This document shows positions 49,895 through 59,611 of a stretch of 64,000 nt of DNA, in pieces. The notes beneath the pieces are model-generated. The model was not told the DNA's origin and made no database searches. It saw nothing but the letters and a program-made list of their open reading frames with translations. The stretch is from G020348385 sp964538085. Its GTDB lineage: Bacteria; Acidobacteriota; Aminicenantia; Aminicenantales; Aminicenantaceae. A program made the translations under genes and the position numbers. How positions within the stretch are numbered: the first letter of the stretch is position 1; every line of letters begins with the position of its first letter. The stretch is taken from positions 1-64,000 of the forward strand of contig CAZIDF010000017.1 in assembly GCA_964538085.1 (NCBI GenBank), given 5' to 3'.

Positions 49895-51097
49895 ATGCGA
49901 GTTAAAGTGGTGGGGAATGGCCTTGCTGGAACGATTGCATCTACGACTCTCCGTGAAATCGATCCAAAAGCCGATATCGATATCTTTGCGGACGAAAACT
50001 ACCTTTACTATCCTCGCCCGAATCTGATCGAATACCTGGCTGGAAACACAGCTCGAGATAATCTTTTTGCGTTTTCAGAAGAGTGGTTTGCAGATAAGAA
50101 CATTTTGATCCACCTTGGGCAAGCCGTAAAAAGGCTCCATCCGGATTCAAAGGAAATTGAATTGGACGGAGGAAGGAAAGAGCCCTATGATATTTTGCTC
50201 TTGGCTAACGGAGCTTCATCTTGGATCCCTCCGATAGTCGGTACAGAGAAAAAAGGAGTTTTTGCGCTCAGAACTCTGGATGATGCTTCCCTTATCCTCG
50301 ATTGGATCGTTGAGCACCCCGAGGTCGTTATCATCGGGGGAGGACTTCTCGGATTGGAGATAGCGCGTGCAGTCAGATCGAAGGGAGCATCTGTTCAGGT
50401 CGTGGAGTTTTTTCCTCGATTATTGCCCCGACAGCTCGATACTGAAGGAGCCTCTGTGCTGCAATCCCAGATCGAAGGAATGGGGATCGAGGTCCGGCTG
50501 GGTATCGCCACAGAAGAAATTCTGGGAGAAGAAACAATCAAAGGCCTCAGGTTTAAAGGTGGAGAAAAACTGGAAGCACAGGCCGCTATCGTTGCGGCAG
50601 GGGTGAGACCCAACATCGGACTGGCAGCAGAGGCAGGCCTAGAGACTGACAAAGGCATCCTTGTCGATGATAGCCTGAGGACGAGCAACCCGGATATTTT
50701 TGCAGCTGGCGATTGTGTGCAGCACAGAGACAGGATCTATGGAATCATACCGGCCTCGTTCAACCAGGCTAGAACTGCGGCTTTCAATATAGTGGGACAA
50801 GAAAAAAAATATGAGGGGACCGTTCCCTCGAACACCTTGAAGGTCGTTGGTTTGGATTTGACCGCAATCGGGGACGTTAATCCGGAAGATGAGACTTGTG
50901 AAGAAATCAGAAGAATAAATAAAAAAGACGGGATTTACAAAAAGATCGTCGTACAAAATGGAAAACTCGTCGGGGCAATTTGGATGGGAACGAGAGAAAA
51001 TGTAAACGAGATCAATAGATTGATCATCCAAAAGATCGATGTGGAAAAGTGGAAACAATTTTTACTGGATGAAGATTTTGATTTTTCAGGACTATGA
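49895..51097 (+). CDS. NADH:rubredoxin reductase-like FAD oxidoreductase
   Basis: A 400-residue pyridine-nucleotide-disulfide-type oxidoreductase. It has an N-terminal FAD motif, though the glycine pattern is VVGNGLAGTIA (last G of GxGxxG replaced by A), an NAD(P)H-binding GGGLLGLEIAR at about 160-170, and the late FAD contact PDIFAAGDCVQ. A short C-terminal domain follows. Placed 20 bases after rubredoxin, it is best read as its reductase. The start is the ATG at 49895; a longer frame overlaps rubredoxin. Confidence 0.88.
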   Translation: MRVKVVGNGLAGTIASTTLREIDPKADIDIFADENYLYYPRPNLIEYLAGNTARDNLFAFSEEWFADKNILIHLGQAVKRLHPDSKEIELDGGRKEPYDILLLANGASSWIPPIVGTEKKGVFALRTLDDASLILDWIVEHPEVVIIGGGLLGLEIARAVRSKGASVQVVEFFPRLLPRQLDTEGASVLQSQIEGMGIEVRLGIATEEILGEETIKGLRFKGGEKLEAQAAIVAAGVRPNIGLAAEAGLETDKGILVDDSLRTSNPDIFAAGDCVQHRDRIYGIIPASFNQARTAAFNIVGQEKKYEGTVPSNTLKVVGLDLTAIGDVNPEDETCEEIRRINKKDGIYKKIVVQNGKLVGAIWMGTRENVNEINRLIIQKIDVEKWKQFLLDEDFDFSGL

Positions 51098-52101
51098 AAC
51101 GCAAAATTTTATTCGTTCTCCTTGCAGCATTTTTTTTTGCTGGGCCGGCTCTGAGCCAAATCACAGGATATGTTTCAGCCAATTATTTCAAAAGCGAAAA
51201 AGAGGGAAATTATTATAAGGGGACTTTTCAAAATCCTTTATTCGGATTGATTTTTTCTGGGGATATTTCCACTGGTTTTGCTTACGGAGCCGAGTTTCGT
51301 ATCACCGATATCTCCCATGTCGAGGTCGATCAAGCGTGGGTGGGCATCACTCCCTCTGAAGCTTTCCGTCTGCAAGGGGGCCTTTACCTTGTCCCTTTCG
51401 GTATTTACAACCGTATCAACAGACCGTACCAAAAAGCTTTGATCAACCCTCCGTTGCACGTGGAGTATTGTTACCCCGGACATTGGAGAGATATAGGGGT
51501 GGTGGTCGATGGTATTATGGGAGGTTTTGTGTATCAAGGCTATTTGGGAAATGGTCTCAGGGAGGGTGTGAGTCTCCAGGATGGTCAGCAATTCGAGGAT
51601 AATAACAAGGATAAGGGGAAAGGAGGGAGAGTCGGTTGGAGATTCAGCCAGGGGTTCGAGCTCGCTTACTCCATCAATACAGGAAAGTACGATAATGAAA
51701 ACAGCCGCAAATTGACCCTTCATGGGGCAGATGTTAATTGGATGACTGAGGACTGGCAGATATTGGGCGAATACACAAAAGCGATCATAAAAAATCCGGA
51801 TGATTACGAAAATGGAGAAGCCGAAGCTTATTTCGTACAGATTACGATATTCCTAGGCGAGCTTCAACCTTTTGGCAGCTACCAGAAAATAAAATATGCG
51901 GATCCCTTCCATGGACAGAATTTTTCTTCAGAACTCGGACCTGGAGAAGGGATATCCCTCGACAGGAGCCGTTGGGCACTGGGTGTGGTTTATGTTCCTA
52001 TCCCGAATATCTATATTTCTTTCGAATATGACTTCAATCGAGAGAAAATAGTCGAAACAAAAAATGATTCATGGGTTCTCCAAATGGCTGTCAATTTTTA
52101 G
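51094..52101 (+). CDS. outer-membrane porin-like beta-barrel protein
   Basis: A 335-residue protein with a signal peptide (1-21) and alternating hydrophobic strands throughout, ending in VLQMAVNF with the C-terminal Phe typical of barrels folded by BamA. Motifs such as FGAYGAEFRITDISHVEVDQAWVG resemble phosphate-selective or general OprP/OprO-type porins. The ATG overlaps the reductase stop codon (ATGA). Why a porin is coupled to the oxygen-defence genes is unclear. It indicates a cell with an outer membrane. Confidence 0.75.
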   Translation: MKRKILFVLLAAFFFAGPALSQITGYVSANYFKSEKEGNYYKGTFQNPLFGLIFSGDISTGFAYGAEFRITDISHVEVDQAWVGITPSEAFRLQGGLYLVPFGIYNRINRPYQKALINPPLHVEYCYPGHWRDIGVVVDGIMGGFVYQGYLGNGLREGVSLQDGQQFEDNNKDKGKGGRVGWRFSQGFELAYSINTGKYDNENSRKLTLHGADVNWMTEDWQILGEYTKAIIKNPDDYENGEAEAYFVQITIFLGELQPFGSYQKIKYADPFHGQNFSSELGPGEGISLDRSRWALGVVYVPIPNIYISFEYDFNREKIVETKNDSWVLQMAVNF

Positions 52102-52189
52102 CCTTGTTTCATGTTGCGCCATCTGATATTATTTTGTCTCCGTTTGATTCTGTCTGATTGTAAACTACAGTAAACAACAAGGAAGATTT

Positions 52190-53512
52190 ATGGCAAATAT
52201 CGTTGTGCTCGGCACCCAATGGGGTGATGAAGGAAAAGGCAAGATCATAGATCTCATCGCTCCGTCATTCGATGTTGTCGCCCGCTCTCAGGGAGGACAT
52301 AACGCGGGCCACACTGTCTATATCGACGGCAAGAAAATCGTGCTCCATCTTATCCCGTCTGGGATTCTGCGGGCGGATAAACTCTGCATCATCGGGAATG
52401 GAGTCGTCATCAATCCTGCGGCTTTTCTTGACGAATTGGCAGCATTGGAATCTTATGGCATAAAAATCAGTGAAAACGTTGCGATCAGCAAAAAAGCCCA
52501 CTTGATTTTACCCTACCATGTCCTTATCGAAAAGATCAGTGAAAAAAGGTTGGGAGCCAAAAAAATTGGAACGACTTCTCGAGGAATAGGTCCTGCATAT
52601 CAAGATAAAGCGGCTCGTTTGGGTATTCGAGCTGGAGACTTGCTCAATCTTTCGGTTCTCAAGGAAAAAATCGAGCAGAATGTGGAGGAAAAAAACATCT
52701 ATCTGGAGCACTTTGGTGAAAAAATACTGAATAAAAACCGGGTATTCGATGAATTCGCTGCCTACGCTCAACAGCTGAAAAAGTACATAAAAGATATCTC
52801 CCTCCTCCTCGACGATTGCATTAAAGAGGGAAAGCCAATCCTGTTCGAAGGAGCGCAAGGTACCCTTCTTGATATCGATCACGGCACTTATCCCTATGTC
52901 ACCTCCTCCAATTCCACCGCCGGAGGAGTTTGCACGGGATTGGGCCTGGGGCCAGATAAAATAGACGCAGTAATCGGCATCACAAAAGCCTATACTACAA
53001 GGGTTGGAGCAGGACCGTTTCCGACTGAGATACATGGGGAAACCGGACGCCTTCTGATGGAAAAGGGGAATGAATACGGAGCCACGACTGGGAGACCCAG
53101 AAGATGCGGATGGTTCGATGCCATGGCTGTGGCATATTCCTGCCGGATCAGCGGAATAAATAAAATCATATTGACCAAATCCGATGTTCTCGATGTCTTG
53201 GAGGAAATACAGGTGTGTGTCGGATACGAGTACAAGGGAGAGAAATTGAGAAGTTTTCCTTCCGAAATCTGGGAACTTGCCGAAGTAAAACCCCTGTTCA
53301 AAAAAGTCAAGGGATGGACCCAGCCTGTCACCGGGATCAGAGAGTATTCTTCTCTTCCCCAAGCTTTCAAAGACTATGTCAAACTCATCGAAGATCTCAT
53401 CCAAGCTGAAGTCTCGATAATTTCCACCGGAAAAGAAAGAAAAGATTCCATATTGCTGGAGAAAAACTTGGCCCCCTTGATGGATTTGGATAAAATAAAA
53501 GCCGAGATCTGA
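52190..53512 (+). CDS. purA: adenylosuccinate synthetase
   Basis: A 440-residue cytosolic enzyme making adenylosuccinate from IMP, GTP and aspartate in AMP synthesis. It begins with WGDEGKGKIID, the P-loop-like GTP-binding site, and has GHNAGHTVY with the catalytic His, FEGAQGTLLDIDHGTYPYVTSS, TTGRPRRCGWFD and late TKSDVLD. Full length. Next to alr, 13 bases apart. Confidence 0.98.
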   Translation: MANIVVLGTQWGDEGKGKIIDLIAPSFDVVARSQGGHNAGHTVYIDGKKIVLHLIPSGILRADKLCIIGNGVVINPAAFLDELAALESYGIKISENVAISKKAHLILPYHVLIEKISEKRLGAKKIGTTSRGIGPAYQDKAARLGIRAGDLLNLSVLKEKIEQNVEEKNIYLEHFGEKILNKNRVFDEFAAYAQQLKKYIKDISLLLDDCIKEGKPILFEGAQGTLLDIDHGTYPYVTSSNSTAGGVCTGLGLGPDKIDAVIGITKAYTTRVGAGPFPTEIHGETGRLLMEKGNEYGATTGRPRRCGWFDAMAVAYSCRISGINKIILTKSDVLDVLEEIQVCVGYEYKGEKLRSFPSEIWELAEVKPLFKKVKGWTQPVTGIREYSSLPQAFKDYVKLIEDLIQAEVSIISTGKERKDSILLEKNLAPLMDLDKIKAEI

Positions 53513-53525
53513 TATATCCCTCGTT

Positions 53526-54671
53526 ATGATAGCCAAACCGATGCAATGGATCGAGATCGACAGCTCTGCCCTCACTCACAACATCAGCCAATTTCGCTGG
53601 CTGATCGGAAAGAAAAGAAAATTATTGGCCACCGTCAAAGCCAATGCTTACGGCCATGGCATTCTAGAGGTGACAAAAGTAGCTTTGAAGGCTGGGGCGG
53701 ATTGGCTTGGCGTCCATTCCATCGAAGAGGGTCTTTTCCTGAGAAAGAAAAAAGTGGATTGTCCCATCCTTGTTTTGGGGTATGTATCTCTCGATGAACT
53801 GGAACAGGCCGTCCGGTATGACCTCCGGCTCACCGTTTACAATCCAGAAACTATCGGACGATTAATCGAGCTCGCTTCTCGGCTCGATAGGAAAATCCGG
53901 CTGCATGTGAAGGTGGAAACCGGAACCCATCGCCAAGGTATTCGGGAGGAGGATTTTTTCTCTTTTGTCGGAAAAATCCTAAGGCCTCCTGATTTGATCT
54001 TAGAGGGGTTGTCCACCCATTTTGCCAATATCGAGGACACCACGGATCATTCCTATGCGCGTTATCAACTCGATAATTTTAAGAGGATTTGCCAGAAGCT
54101 CGATGAACGCGGGATCGAGATCCCCATCAAACACATCGCATCCACGGCTGCTATCATACTTTTTCCTGAAACCTATTTTGACATGGTCCGCATCGGGGTG
54201 GGCATGTATGGCCTCTGGCCTTCTAAGGAAACTTATCTGTCCTGCATTCTTCAGAATCGCAAACCCATTCAATTGAAACCTGTGCTATCTTGGAAGACCC
54301 GTATCGCCCAGATCAAGAAAATCCCGAAAGGATCTTATGTCGGATACGGTTGTACTTTTCGTGCGACCAGAGAGACAATATTGGCAGTACTGCCGTTGGG
54401 TTACTACGATGGCTACTCGCGAGCTTTTTCCAACGTGTCCCATGTGATAATCAAGGGACAAAGAGCCCCGGTGCGTGGGAGAGTGGCAATGGATTTTATC
54501 ATGACGGATGTGACAGATATTCCAGATGTGCACTTGGAGGATGAGGCCGTGCTGCTGGGAAAGGATGGAGGTGAAATTATCAGTGCGGATGACTTGGCGG
54601 CATGGTCAGGAACCATCAATTATGAAATAGTCAGCCGTATCAATCCTCTTTTGCCGAGGATTATCGTGTAA
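53526..54671 (+). CDS. alr: alanine racemase
   Basis: A 381-residue PLP enzyme making D-alanine for peptidoglycan. The PLP lysine is in VKANAYGHG; MVRIGVGMYGLWP, and the catalytic Tyr of the partner subunit, in YVGYGCTFRA, are present, as is the late VAMDFIMTDVTD. Full length. Probably in an operon with purA. Confidence 0.97.
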   Translation: MIAKPMQWIEIDSSALTHNISQFRWLIGKKRKLLATVKANAYGHGILEVTKVALKAGADWLGVHSIEEGLFLRKKKVDCPILVLGYVSLDELEQAVRYDLRLTVYNPETIGRLIELASRLDRKIRLHVKVETGTHRQGIREEDFFSFVGKILRPPDLILEGLSTHFANIEDTTDHSYARYQLDNFKRICQKLDERGIEIPIKHIASTAAIILFPETYFDMVRIGVGMYGLWPSKETYLSCILQNRKPIQLKPVLSWKTRIAQIKKIPKGSYVGYGCTFRATRETILAVLPLGYYDGYSRAFSNVSHVIIKGQRAPVRGRVAMDFIMTDVTDIPDVHLEDEAVLLGKDGGEIISADDLAAWSGTINYEIVSRINPLLPRIIV

Positions 54672-54784
54672 TTTGGTCCAACCTTGTTCATCTTCGCTTT
54701 TTGCTCCCATTGACTTGCTTTTTTTTTGGTGATAAATATTACAGGAGTCGAAAAACTGCCTGAAATGGGAGGTAATTCATACCA

Positions 54785-56761
54785 TTGAATAATCTTGACT
54801 TTTTTGAATTGTATTCACTCATAGCAGAAAAGATCACGCAGCTTCCCGATCTAAAATCGAATTTCCATGAGGTCTTGCTCATTCTAAAGAAAGCCACGAA
54901 CTGTCATCATTTGGCCATAAGAATTGTCGATAGGAAGGGTAATATCCCTTTTTATGCGCATTTAGGTTTGGATAAAAAGTTTATCGATTCAGAGCATTGG
55001 ATCACTCTTAAAGATTGTCTGTGCGGGTATGTCGCCAGAGGAAAAGTGAATAAATCTTATCCATTCATCTCCAATCATGGCTCTTTTTTCACCTCTCATA
55101 TGACAGATTTCATGAAGAGAACGAAAAAAGACTACCCAGAAATGGAAAAAAACTCTCTTCGGGGAATTTGTGTCCAAAGTGGCTATGAGTCAGTCGCGAT
55201 TATTCCTATGCGAGTTGGCGGGGCTATTGTTGCTGAACTTTATGTCGCGGACGAAAATGAAGACATGTTCTCTGAAGAAGTGATGAATTTTCTAGAAAAG
55301 GTTAGTGTCCAAATAGGAGTGGCCGTCCAGAATGCGCAACTTTATTCCGATTTGAACGATTCAAAAAAGAGATTGATGGAGTTGTTCAATTCTGCGCCGA
55401 TCGGTATCGTAGAACTCGATACCAAAGGTCAGTTCATTCAAATAAACAGCAATGGAGCCAAACTCATCGGATATTCCTCGCCCGAAATGTTGCTGGATCA
55501 CCATATCAAGATGAGTGATCTCCACATCGAGAAGGAGGAGTGGGAAAAATATATTGAACGACTGGACAAACAGGATAGGGTGGTAGACCAAATCCTTGAT
55601 TTTCGAACCGGCAAAGAAAAGCTTTTTTTTAAATTTTCCATGTCAGCGATCAAAGATTCGCGCGGGAACATTACAGGATATCGAGGCACGTTTCAGGATA
55701 TCACAGATAGCATCAGGCTCGAGCAGGAACGACTGGAAAAGGCCCAAACAGAATCCTTGAAGAATCGCTATTATCAAGAAACCCAGGTGTTGAAAGAAGA
55801 ATTGAAGTTGGAGCACCCTTTTGAAGAAATGATCGGGATCAGCAAAACCATCCAATCTCTGAAAAAAGCGATTCAGCAAGTAGCGCCTACAAATACTTCT
55901 GTTCTAATCAAAGGAGAAACGGGAACCGGAAAAGAGTTGGTCGCACGTTATATCCATGAACTCAGCCTTAGGAAAGAACGAATACTGGTGAAGGTCAATT
56001 GTGCAGCCTTATCCGAAGGTCTGATCACATCTGAACTTTTTGGCCATGAAAAGGGAGCCTTTACGGGTGCCATCATGAAGCGTCTTGGGCGTTTTGAATA
56101 TGCCGATGGAGCAACCATTTTTCTGGATGAGATCGGAGATTTGCCGCTGGAGACGCAGGCCATGCTTTTGCGCGTTCTCCAAGATGGCGAGTTCGAGAGG
56201 GTCGGGAGTTCGAAGACCATAAAGGTTAACGTAAGACTTCTCGCCGCTACCAACAGAGATCTTGGCCTCCTTGTCGAGGAGAAGAAATTCAGACAGGATC
56301 TTTTTTTCCGCTTGAACGTATTCCCTATCGAGATCCCCCCTCTTCGTGAAAGAGCCGAGGATATTCCTCTGCTCACAGCCTATTTCTTAGAAGTATATGG
56401 GAGAAAGCTGGGAAAGAAAGTGGATAAAATAAAGGATCAGACCCTGCGGCTTTTTCAAGAATATTCCTGGCCAGGAAACGTGAGAGAATTACAAAACATC
56501 ATCGAGCACAGTTTAGTCACATCAAAGGGCGAATACCTTGATGTGTCTGAAATGTATTTTGTCGAGAGGGCAGAAGATAGGAAGTTATCGACCTACCCTT
56601 CTCTTGAGGATTATGAAAGAAAATATATCGAAGATATTCTTCAACACACAGGAGGAATTCTCTACGGATCCAAGGGAGCGGCAAAGATTTTGGGTTTGAA
56701 GCCTTCTACGCTTCAAAGCCGTATGAAAAAACTGGGCGTACAAAAAACCAAGTTACGCTGA
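54785..56761 (+). CDS. sigma-54-dependent activator with GAF and PAS domains
   Basis: A 658-residue regulator. Approximate order: GAF (20-190), PAS (200-320), AAA+ (340-580) with Walker A GETGTGKE, intact GAFTGA (HEKGAFTGAIM), Walker B FLDEIGD and arginine region, and a Fis-type helix-turn-helix (615-655). There is no receiver domain, so it is probably controlled by ligand binding through the GAF/PAS part. Start is TTG, with GGGAGGT 11 bases upstream; no ATG near it fits. It is followed by a near-consensus sigma-54 promoter before korA, making korAB and its operon the likely target. Confidence 0.93.
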   Translation: MNNLDFFELYSLIAEKITQLPDLKSNFHEVLLILKKATNCHHLAIRIVDRKGNIPFYAHLGLDKKFIDSEHWITLKDCLCGYVARGKVNKSYPFISNHGSFFTSHMTDFMKRTKKDYPEMEKNSLRGICVQSGYESVAIIPMRVGGAIVAELYVADENEDMFSEEVMNFLEKVSVQIGVAVQNAQLYSDLNDSKKRLMELFNSAPIGIVELDTKGQFIQINSNGAKLIGYSSPEMLLDHHIKMSDLHIEKEEWEKYIERLDKQDRVVDQILDFRTGKEKLFFKFSMSAIKDSRGNITGYRGTFQDITDSIRLEQERLEKAQTESLKNRYYQETQVLKEELKLEHPFEEMIGISKTIQSLKKAIQQVAPTNTSVLIKGETGTGKELVARYIHELSLRKERILVKVNCAALSEGLITSELFGHEKGAFTGAIMKRLGRFEYADGATIFLDEIGDLPLETQAMLLRVLQDGEFERVGSSKTIKVNVRLLAATNRDLGLLVEEKKFRQDLFFRLNVFPIEIPPLRERAEDIPLLTAYFLEVYGRKLGKKVDKIKDQTLRLFQEYSWPGNVRELQNIIEHSLVTSKGEYLDVSEMYFVERAEDRKLSTYPSLEDYERKYIEDILQHTGGILYGSKGAAKILGLKPSTLQSRMKKLGVQKTKLR

Positions 56762-56786
56762 TCCACAACGGAAAAAAAGGACTTTT

Positions 56787-56800
56787 ACCGAAATTTCGGT
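56787..56800. promoter_or_regulatory. 14-bp palindrome between activator gene and korA promoter
   Basis: ACCGAAATTTCGGT is a perfect palindrome 25 bases after the activator stop and about 110 bases upstream of the -24 box. It could be the activator's upstream binding site, at a typical distance, or a short terminator because T-rich GTTTTTATTG follows. A second, imperfect palindrome (ATTTCTCGAGGAAT) lies at 56855-56868. Confidence 0.45.
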
Positions 56801-56907
56801 GTTTTTATTGTCATTTGATTCATCAGAAACACAATGTCTCAACTTCCTCCCGATATTTCTCGAGGAATCCAAGACAGCATGACCGGAATGATATATAATA
56901 ATTGATA

Positions 56908-56924
56908 TTGGTACGTTTATTGCA
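56908..56924 (+). promoter_or_regulatory. sigma-54 (-24/-12) promoter for the korAB operon
   Basis: TTGGTACGTTTATTGCA matches the sigma-54 consensus TTGGCACGN4TTGCW with one mismatch, and GG and GC are at the exact spacing (10 bases between). The predicted start lies near 56935, 35 bases before the korA ATG. Confidence 0.75.
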
Positions 56925-56969
56925 ATTTACATAAAAACGAGGAAGACATTATTTAAATAAGTCAGGAAG

Positions 56970-58709
56970 ATGATAAAAGATATATCTGTGATGATCGCAG
57001 GAAAAGCTGGAGATGGTGTTCTGTTCACAGGCAATGTTCTGGCAAAGATACTCAAACGCCTGGGATGGGAGATTGTAACATTTAGGGATTTTCCCTCCAA
57101 TATTCGAGGCGAGGCGACCAATTACACCATAAGAGCCAGTTTGCAGAATATTCATGGGAGAGCTGACGAAATCGACGTTCTCATGGCATTCGATTGCGAT
57201 GCAATATTTCAGCATATTGATAGTGTGGCAGAAGGTGGTATAGTCTTGTGTGAGGGGCAAGAAGTAGCTCGGATTAAGCCGACGGATCGCTCAGCAAAAA
57301 CTTTTCATGCTTTCCCGATGAGGACTCTTGCCAAGGAAAAATTCGGGAATGAGATATTCAAAAATATGATTCTTCTTGGTGGATTGTGTTTTATCTTGGA
57401 CCTGGATTTATCTATCATCTCCCAGGTCATAAATGAGACTTTTTTGGAGAGAAAAGGGAAGGAGGTCGTCCGCAGGAATATCGAGGCCATTCATCTTGGA
57501 GGTGAAGAGGCTAAAAAGATCATAGAGCAACATGAAAGGCATTTATTACAGAGAAAAAAAGATGTAAACAGACTTCTGATATCTGGAAATGAAACTATTG
57601 GATTGGGAGCTTTGGCAGCCGGTTGCCGTTTTTTTGCGGCCTATCCCATCTGTCCTGCCACAGAGATCTGGCAATGGCTGGTCCGCTACTTTCCCGATAA
57701 TAAAGGGCTTGTGGTTCAAACCGAGGATGAATTGGCTGCCATAAACATGGCGCTGGGAGCCTCTTATGCCGGAGTCCGGGCGATGACATCCACCTCAGGT
57801 CCCGGTGCATCGCTCATGATGGAAGGGTTCAGTCTTGCTGGAATGACGGAGATTCCGCTTGTGGTCGTTCATGTTCAAAGGGTAGGCCCGAGCACAGGGC
57901 TGCCAACCAAATCCGAACAGGCCGAAGTGATGCAATGGATTTATGGCTCTCACGGTGATTTCCCGCGTATCGTAATATCTCCAGGAACCATACAAGAATG
58001 TCTCGAGTTCACCATCAAATCTTTTAACCTTGCAGAAAAATTCCAGTGTCCCGTTATACTGATTACCGAACAGGATTATGGCCAAAATTACAGGACGGTC
58101 GGTAAATTCAACCTTGAAAAGATCGAGATCGACAGGGGCAAGTTGCTGACCAAAAAGGAACTTCTCGGGATCAAGGAGTATAAACGCTTTCAGTTTACCC
58201 GAGATGGAGTTTCTCCGCGGGCTATTCCTTCGATGAAGAATGGGATTCATATGGTCGAGAGCAATGAGCATGATGAATGGGGATATCGGGATGAGACTTC
58301 TCGGAATAGAACCAGGATGATGGAAAAAAGGATGAGGAAACTCGAGACGGCAAAGAAAGATCTTATCCGCCCAAAAATTTGGGGGAATAAGGATGCAGAA
58401 ATCGGAATAATAGGTTGTGGTTCCACTTTGGGCCCGATCAGGGAAGCTTTGGAACAACTCAAGGGCTCAGGGATCACAGCCAGGTTTTTACAGATACGGA
58501 CTCTTTGGCCATTTTTGAAAAAGGACGTGGAAAAATTCATCCTGAGCTGCAAAAAGATTTTTGTGGTAGATAACAACTACTCGGGCCAATTGGCGCAACT
58601 CATACAAAGCCAAGTGAGGTCACAAACCGAGTTGAACAACATCCTCAATTATTCTGGCCTTACATTCCGACCCAGGGATATCTCTGGCCCGATTCGAAAG
58701 GCGCTCTGA
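56970..58709 (+). CDS. 2-oxoacid:acceptor oxidoreductase, alpha subunit (KorA-like)
   Basis: A 579-residue subunit with the fused gamma-type domain (about 1-180; IAGKAGDGVLFTGNVLAKIL and RGEATNYTIRAS) followed by the alpha pyrimidine-binding domain (from about 200; GNETIGLGALAAGCRFFAAYPICPATEI, TEDELAAINMALGASYAG, TSTSGPGASLMMEG) and a C-terminal domain II. With KorB it decarboxylates a 2-oxoacid oxidatively to acyl-CoA, passing electrons to ferredoxin. The 2-oxoglutarate-type architecture is clear; the exact acid is not. No separate delta ferredoxin subunit gene is present here. Confidence 0.92.
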   Translation: MIKDISVMIAGKAGDGVLFTGNVLAKILKRLGWEIVTFRDFPSNIRGEATNYTIRASLQNIHGRADEIDVLMAFDCDAIFQHIDSVAEGGIVLCEGQEVARIKPTDRSAKTFHAFPMRTLAKEKFGNEIFKNMILLGGLCFILDLDLSIISQVINETFLERKGKEVVRRNIEAIHLGGEEAKKIIEQHERHLLQRKKDVNRLLISGNETIGLGALAAGCRFFAAYPICPATEIWQWLVRYFPDNKGLVVQTEDELAAINMALGASYAGVRAMTSTSGPGASLMMEGFSLAGMTEIPLVVVHVQRVGPSTGLPTKSEQAEVMQWIYGSHGDFPRIVISPGTIQECLEFTIKSFNLAEKFQCPVILITEQDYGQNYRTVGKFNLEKIEIDRGKLLTKKELLGIKEYKRFQFTRDGVSPRAIPSMKNGIHMVESNEHDEWGYRDETSRNRTRMMEKRMRKLETAKKDLIRPKIWGNKDAEIGIIGCGSTLGPIREALEQLKGSGITARFLQIRTLWPFLKKDVEKFILSCKKIFVVDNNYSGQLAQLIQSQVRSQTELNNILNYSGLTFRPRDISGPIRKAL

Positions 58710-59567
58710 ATGATAAAAGAAAAAGATTTCCATGTTTGTGATCCAACCTGGTGTTCCGGGTGCGGGATATACGCCATTTTTTCGGCTTTGAAAAAATCGG
58801 CCGCGAGCATGGATTTGAAACCCGAGGAAATGGTTGTCGTCACCGGCATCGGTTGCCATGGACGGTTGAACAACTACTTCAATGCTTATGGATTTCATGC
58901 GTTACATGGAAGAGCCCTCCCTGTAGCTCAGGGAATAAAGCTTGCCAACAGGCAACTTTCCGTGATGGCTATCAGTGGTGATGGCGATGCCTACTCTATC
59001 GGTCTCGGGCATTTTATCCATGCCGTGAGACGCAATGTGAATATTACCTACATTGTGGTAAACAACATGATTTACGGCTTGACTCAGGGACAGACTTCTC
59101 CAACCAGCCGCAAAGGATTCGTTTCTAAGTCTACCCCATTCGGTTCGAAAGAGTCCCCTCTCTGCGGTCCTCATTTAGCTCTGGTTTCCGGGGGAACGTT
59201 CATTGCCAGGGGTTTTTCTGGAGCCCCGAAACAGCTCATCTGGCTTTTGGAAAATGGCATCCGACACAACGGATTTTCGCTGATCGAAGTGTTCAGTCCT
59301 TGTGTTACCCATAACCTGATGAACACGTATGACTGGTTCCGGAAAAATACTTACGATGTGGATCAGGCCACTGGATATGATCCCAAAAGCAGAGAAAAAG
59401 CCTGGAAGTTCCTGAACGACAAACAAAAGCTTGCCATGGGATTGCTGTATCAAGAGATAGGACCATCCTATGATGACCTTGTTCTTCCAGTGAAGACGCC
59501 CCTTTTTCAGAATGAATTGCATATCGATCAGAAAAAATTGGATAAAAAATTGGATAAATTTGAATGA
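58710..59567 (+). CDS. 2-oxoacid:acceptor oxidoreductase, beta subunit (KorB-like)
   Basis: A 285-residue thiamine-diphosphate-binding subunit. Conserved Cys10, Cys15 and Cys18 (CDPTWCSGCG) and a further Cys in GIGCHGRL bind the 4Fe-4S cluster; the GDGDAYSIGLGHFIHAVRRN segment with the later N-N-x-I-Y-G-L-T-Q-G-Q binds ThDP-Mg. It starts at the base after the korA stop (TGA-ATG). The end has a small tandem repeat (KKLDKKLDK). A 7-bp AT stem, AAAAAAC/GTTTTTT, lies just downstream at 59567-59588. Confidence 0.95.
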   Translation: MIKEKDFHVCDPTWCSGCGIYAIFSALKKSAASMDLKPEEMVVVTGIGCHGRLNNYFNAYGFHALHGRALPVAQGIKLANRQLSVMAISGDGDAYSIGLGHFIHAVRRNVNITYIVVNNMIYGLTQGQTSPTSRKGFVSKSTPFGSKESPLCGPHLALVSGGTFIARGFSGAPKQLIWLLENGIRHNGFSLIEVFSPCVTHNLMNTYDWFRKNTYDVDQATGYDPKSREKAWKFLNDKQKLAMGLLYQEIGPSYDDLVLPVKTPLFQNELHIDQKKLDKKLDKFE

Positions 59568-59611
59568 AAAAACGCTCGTAGGTTTTTTGTGAAAACAAGG
59601 AGGAATAAACG

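Noticed and set aside
59567..59588. AAAAAAC/GTTTTTT stem as a terminator between korB and nifU-like
   Set aside because: The stem is nearly all A-T with one C-G pair and the genes are closely spaced; read-through is more likely.
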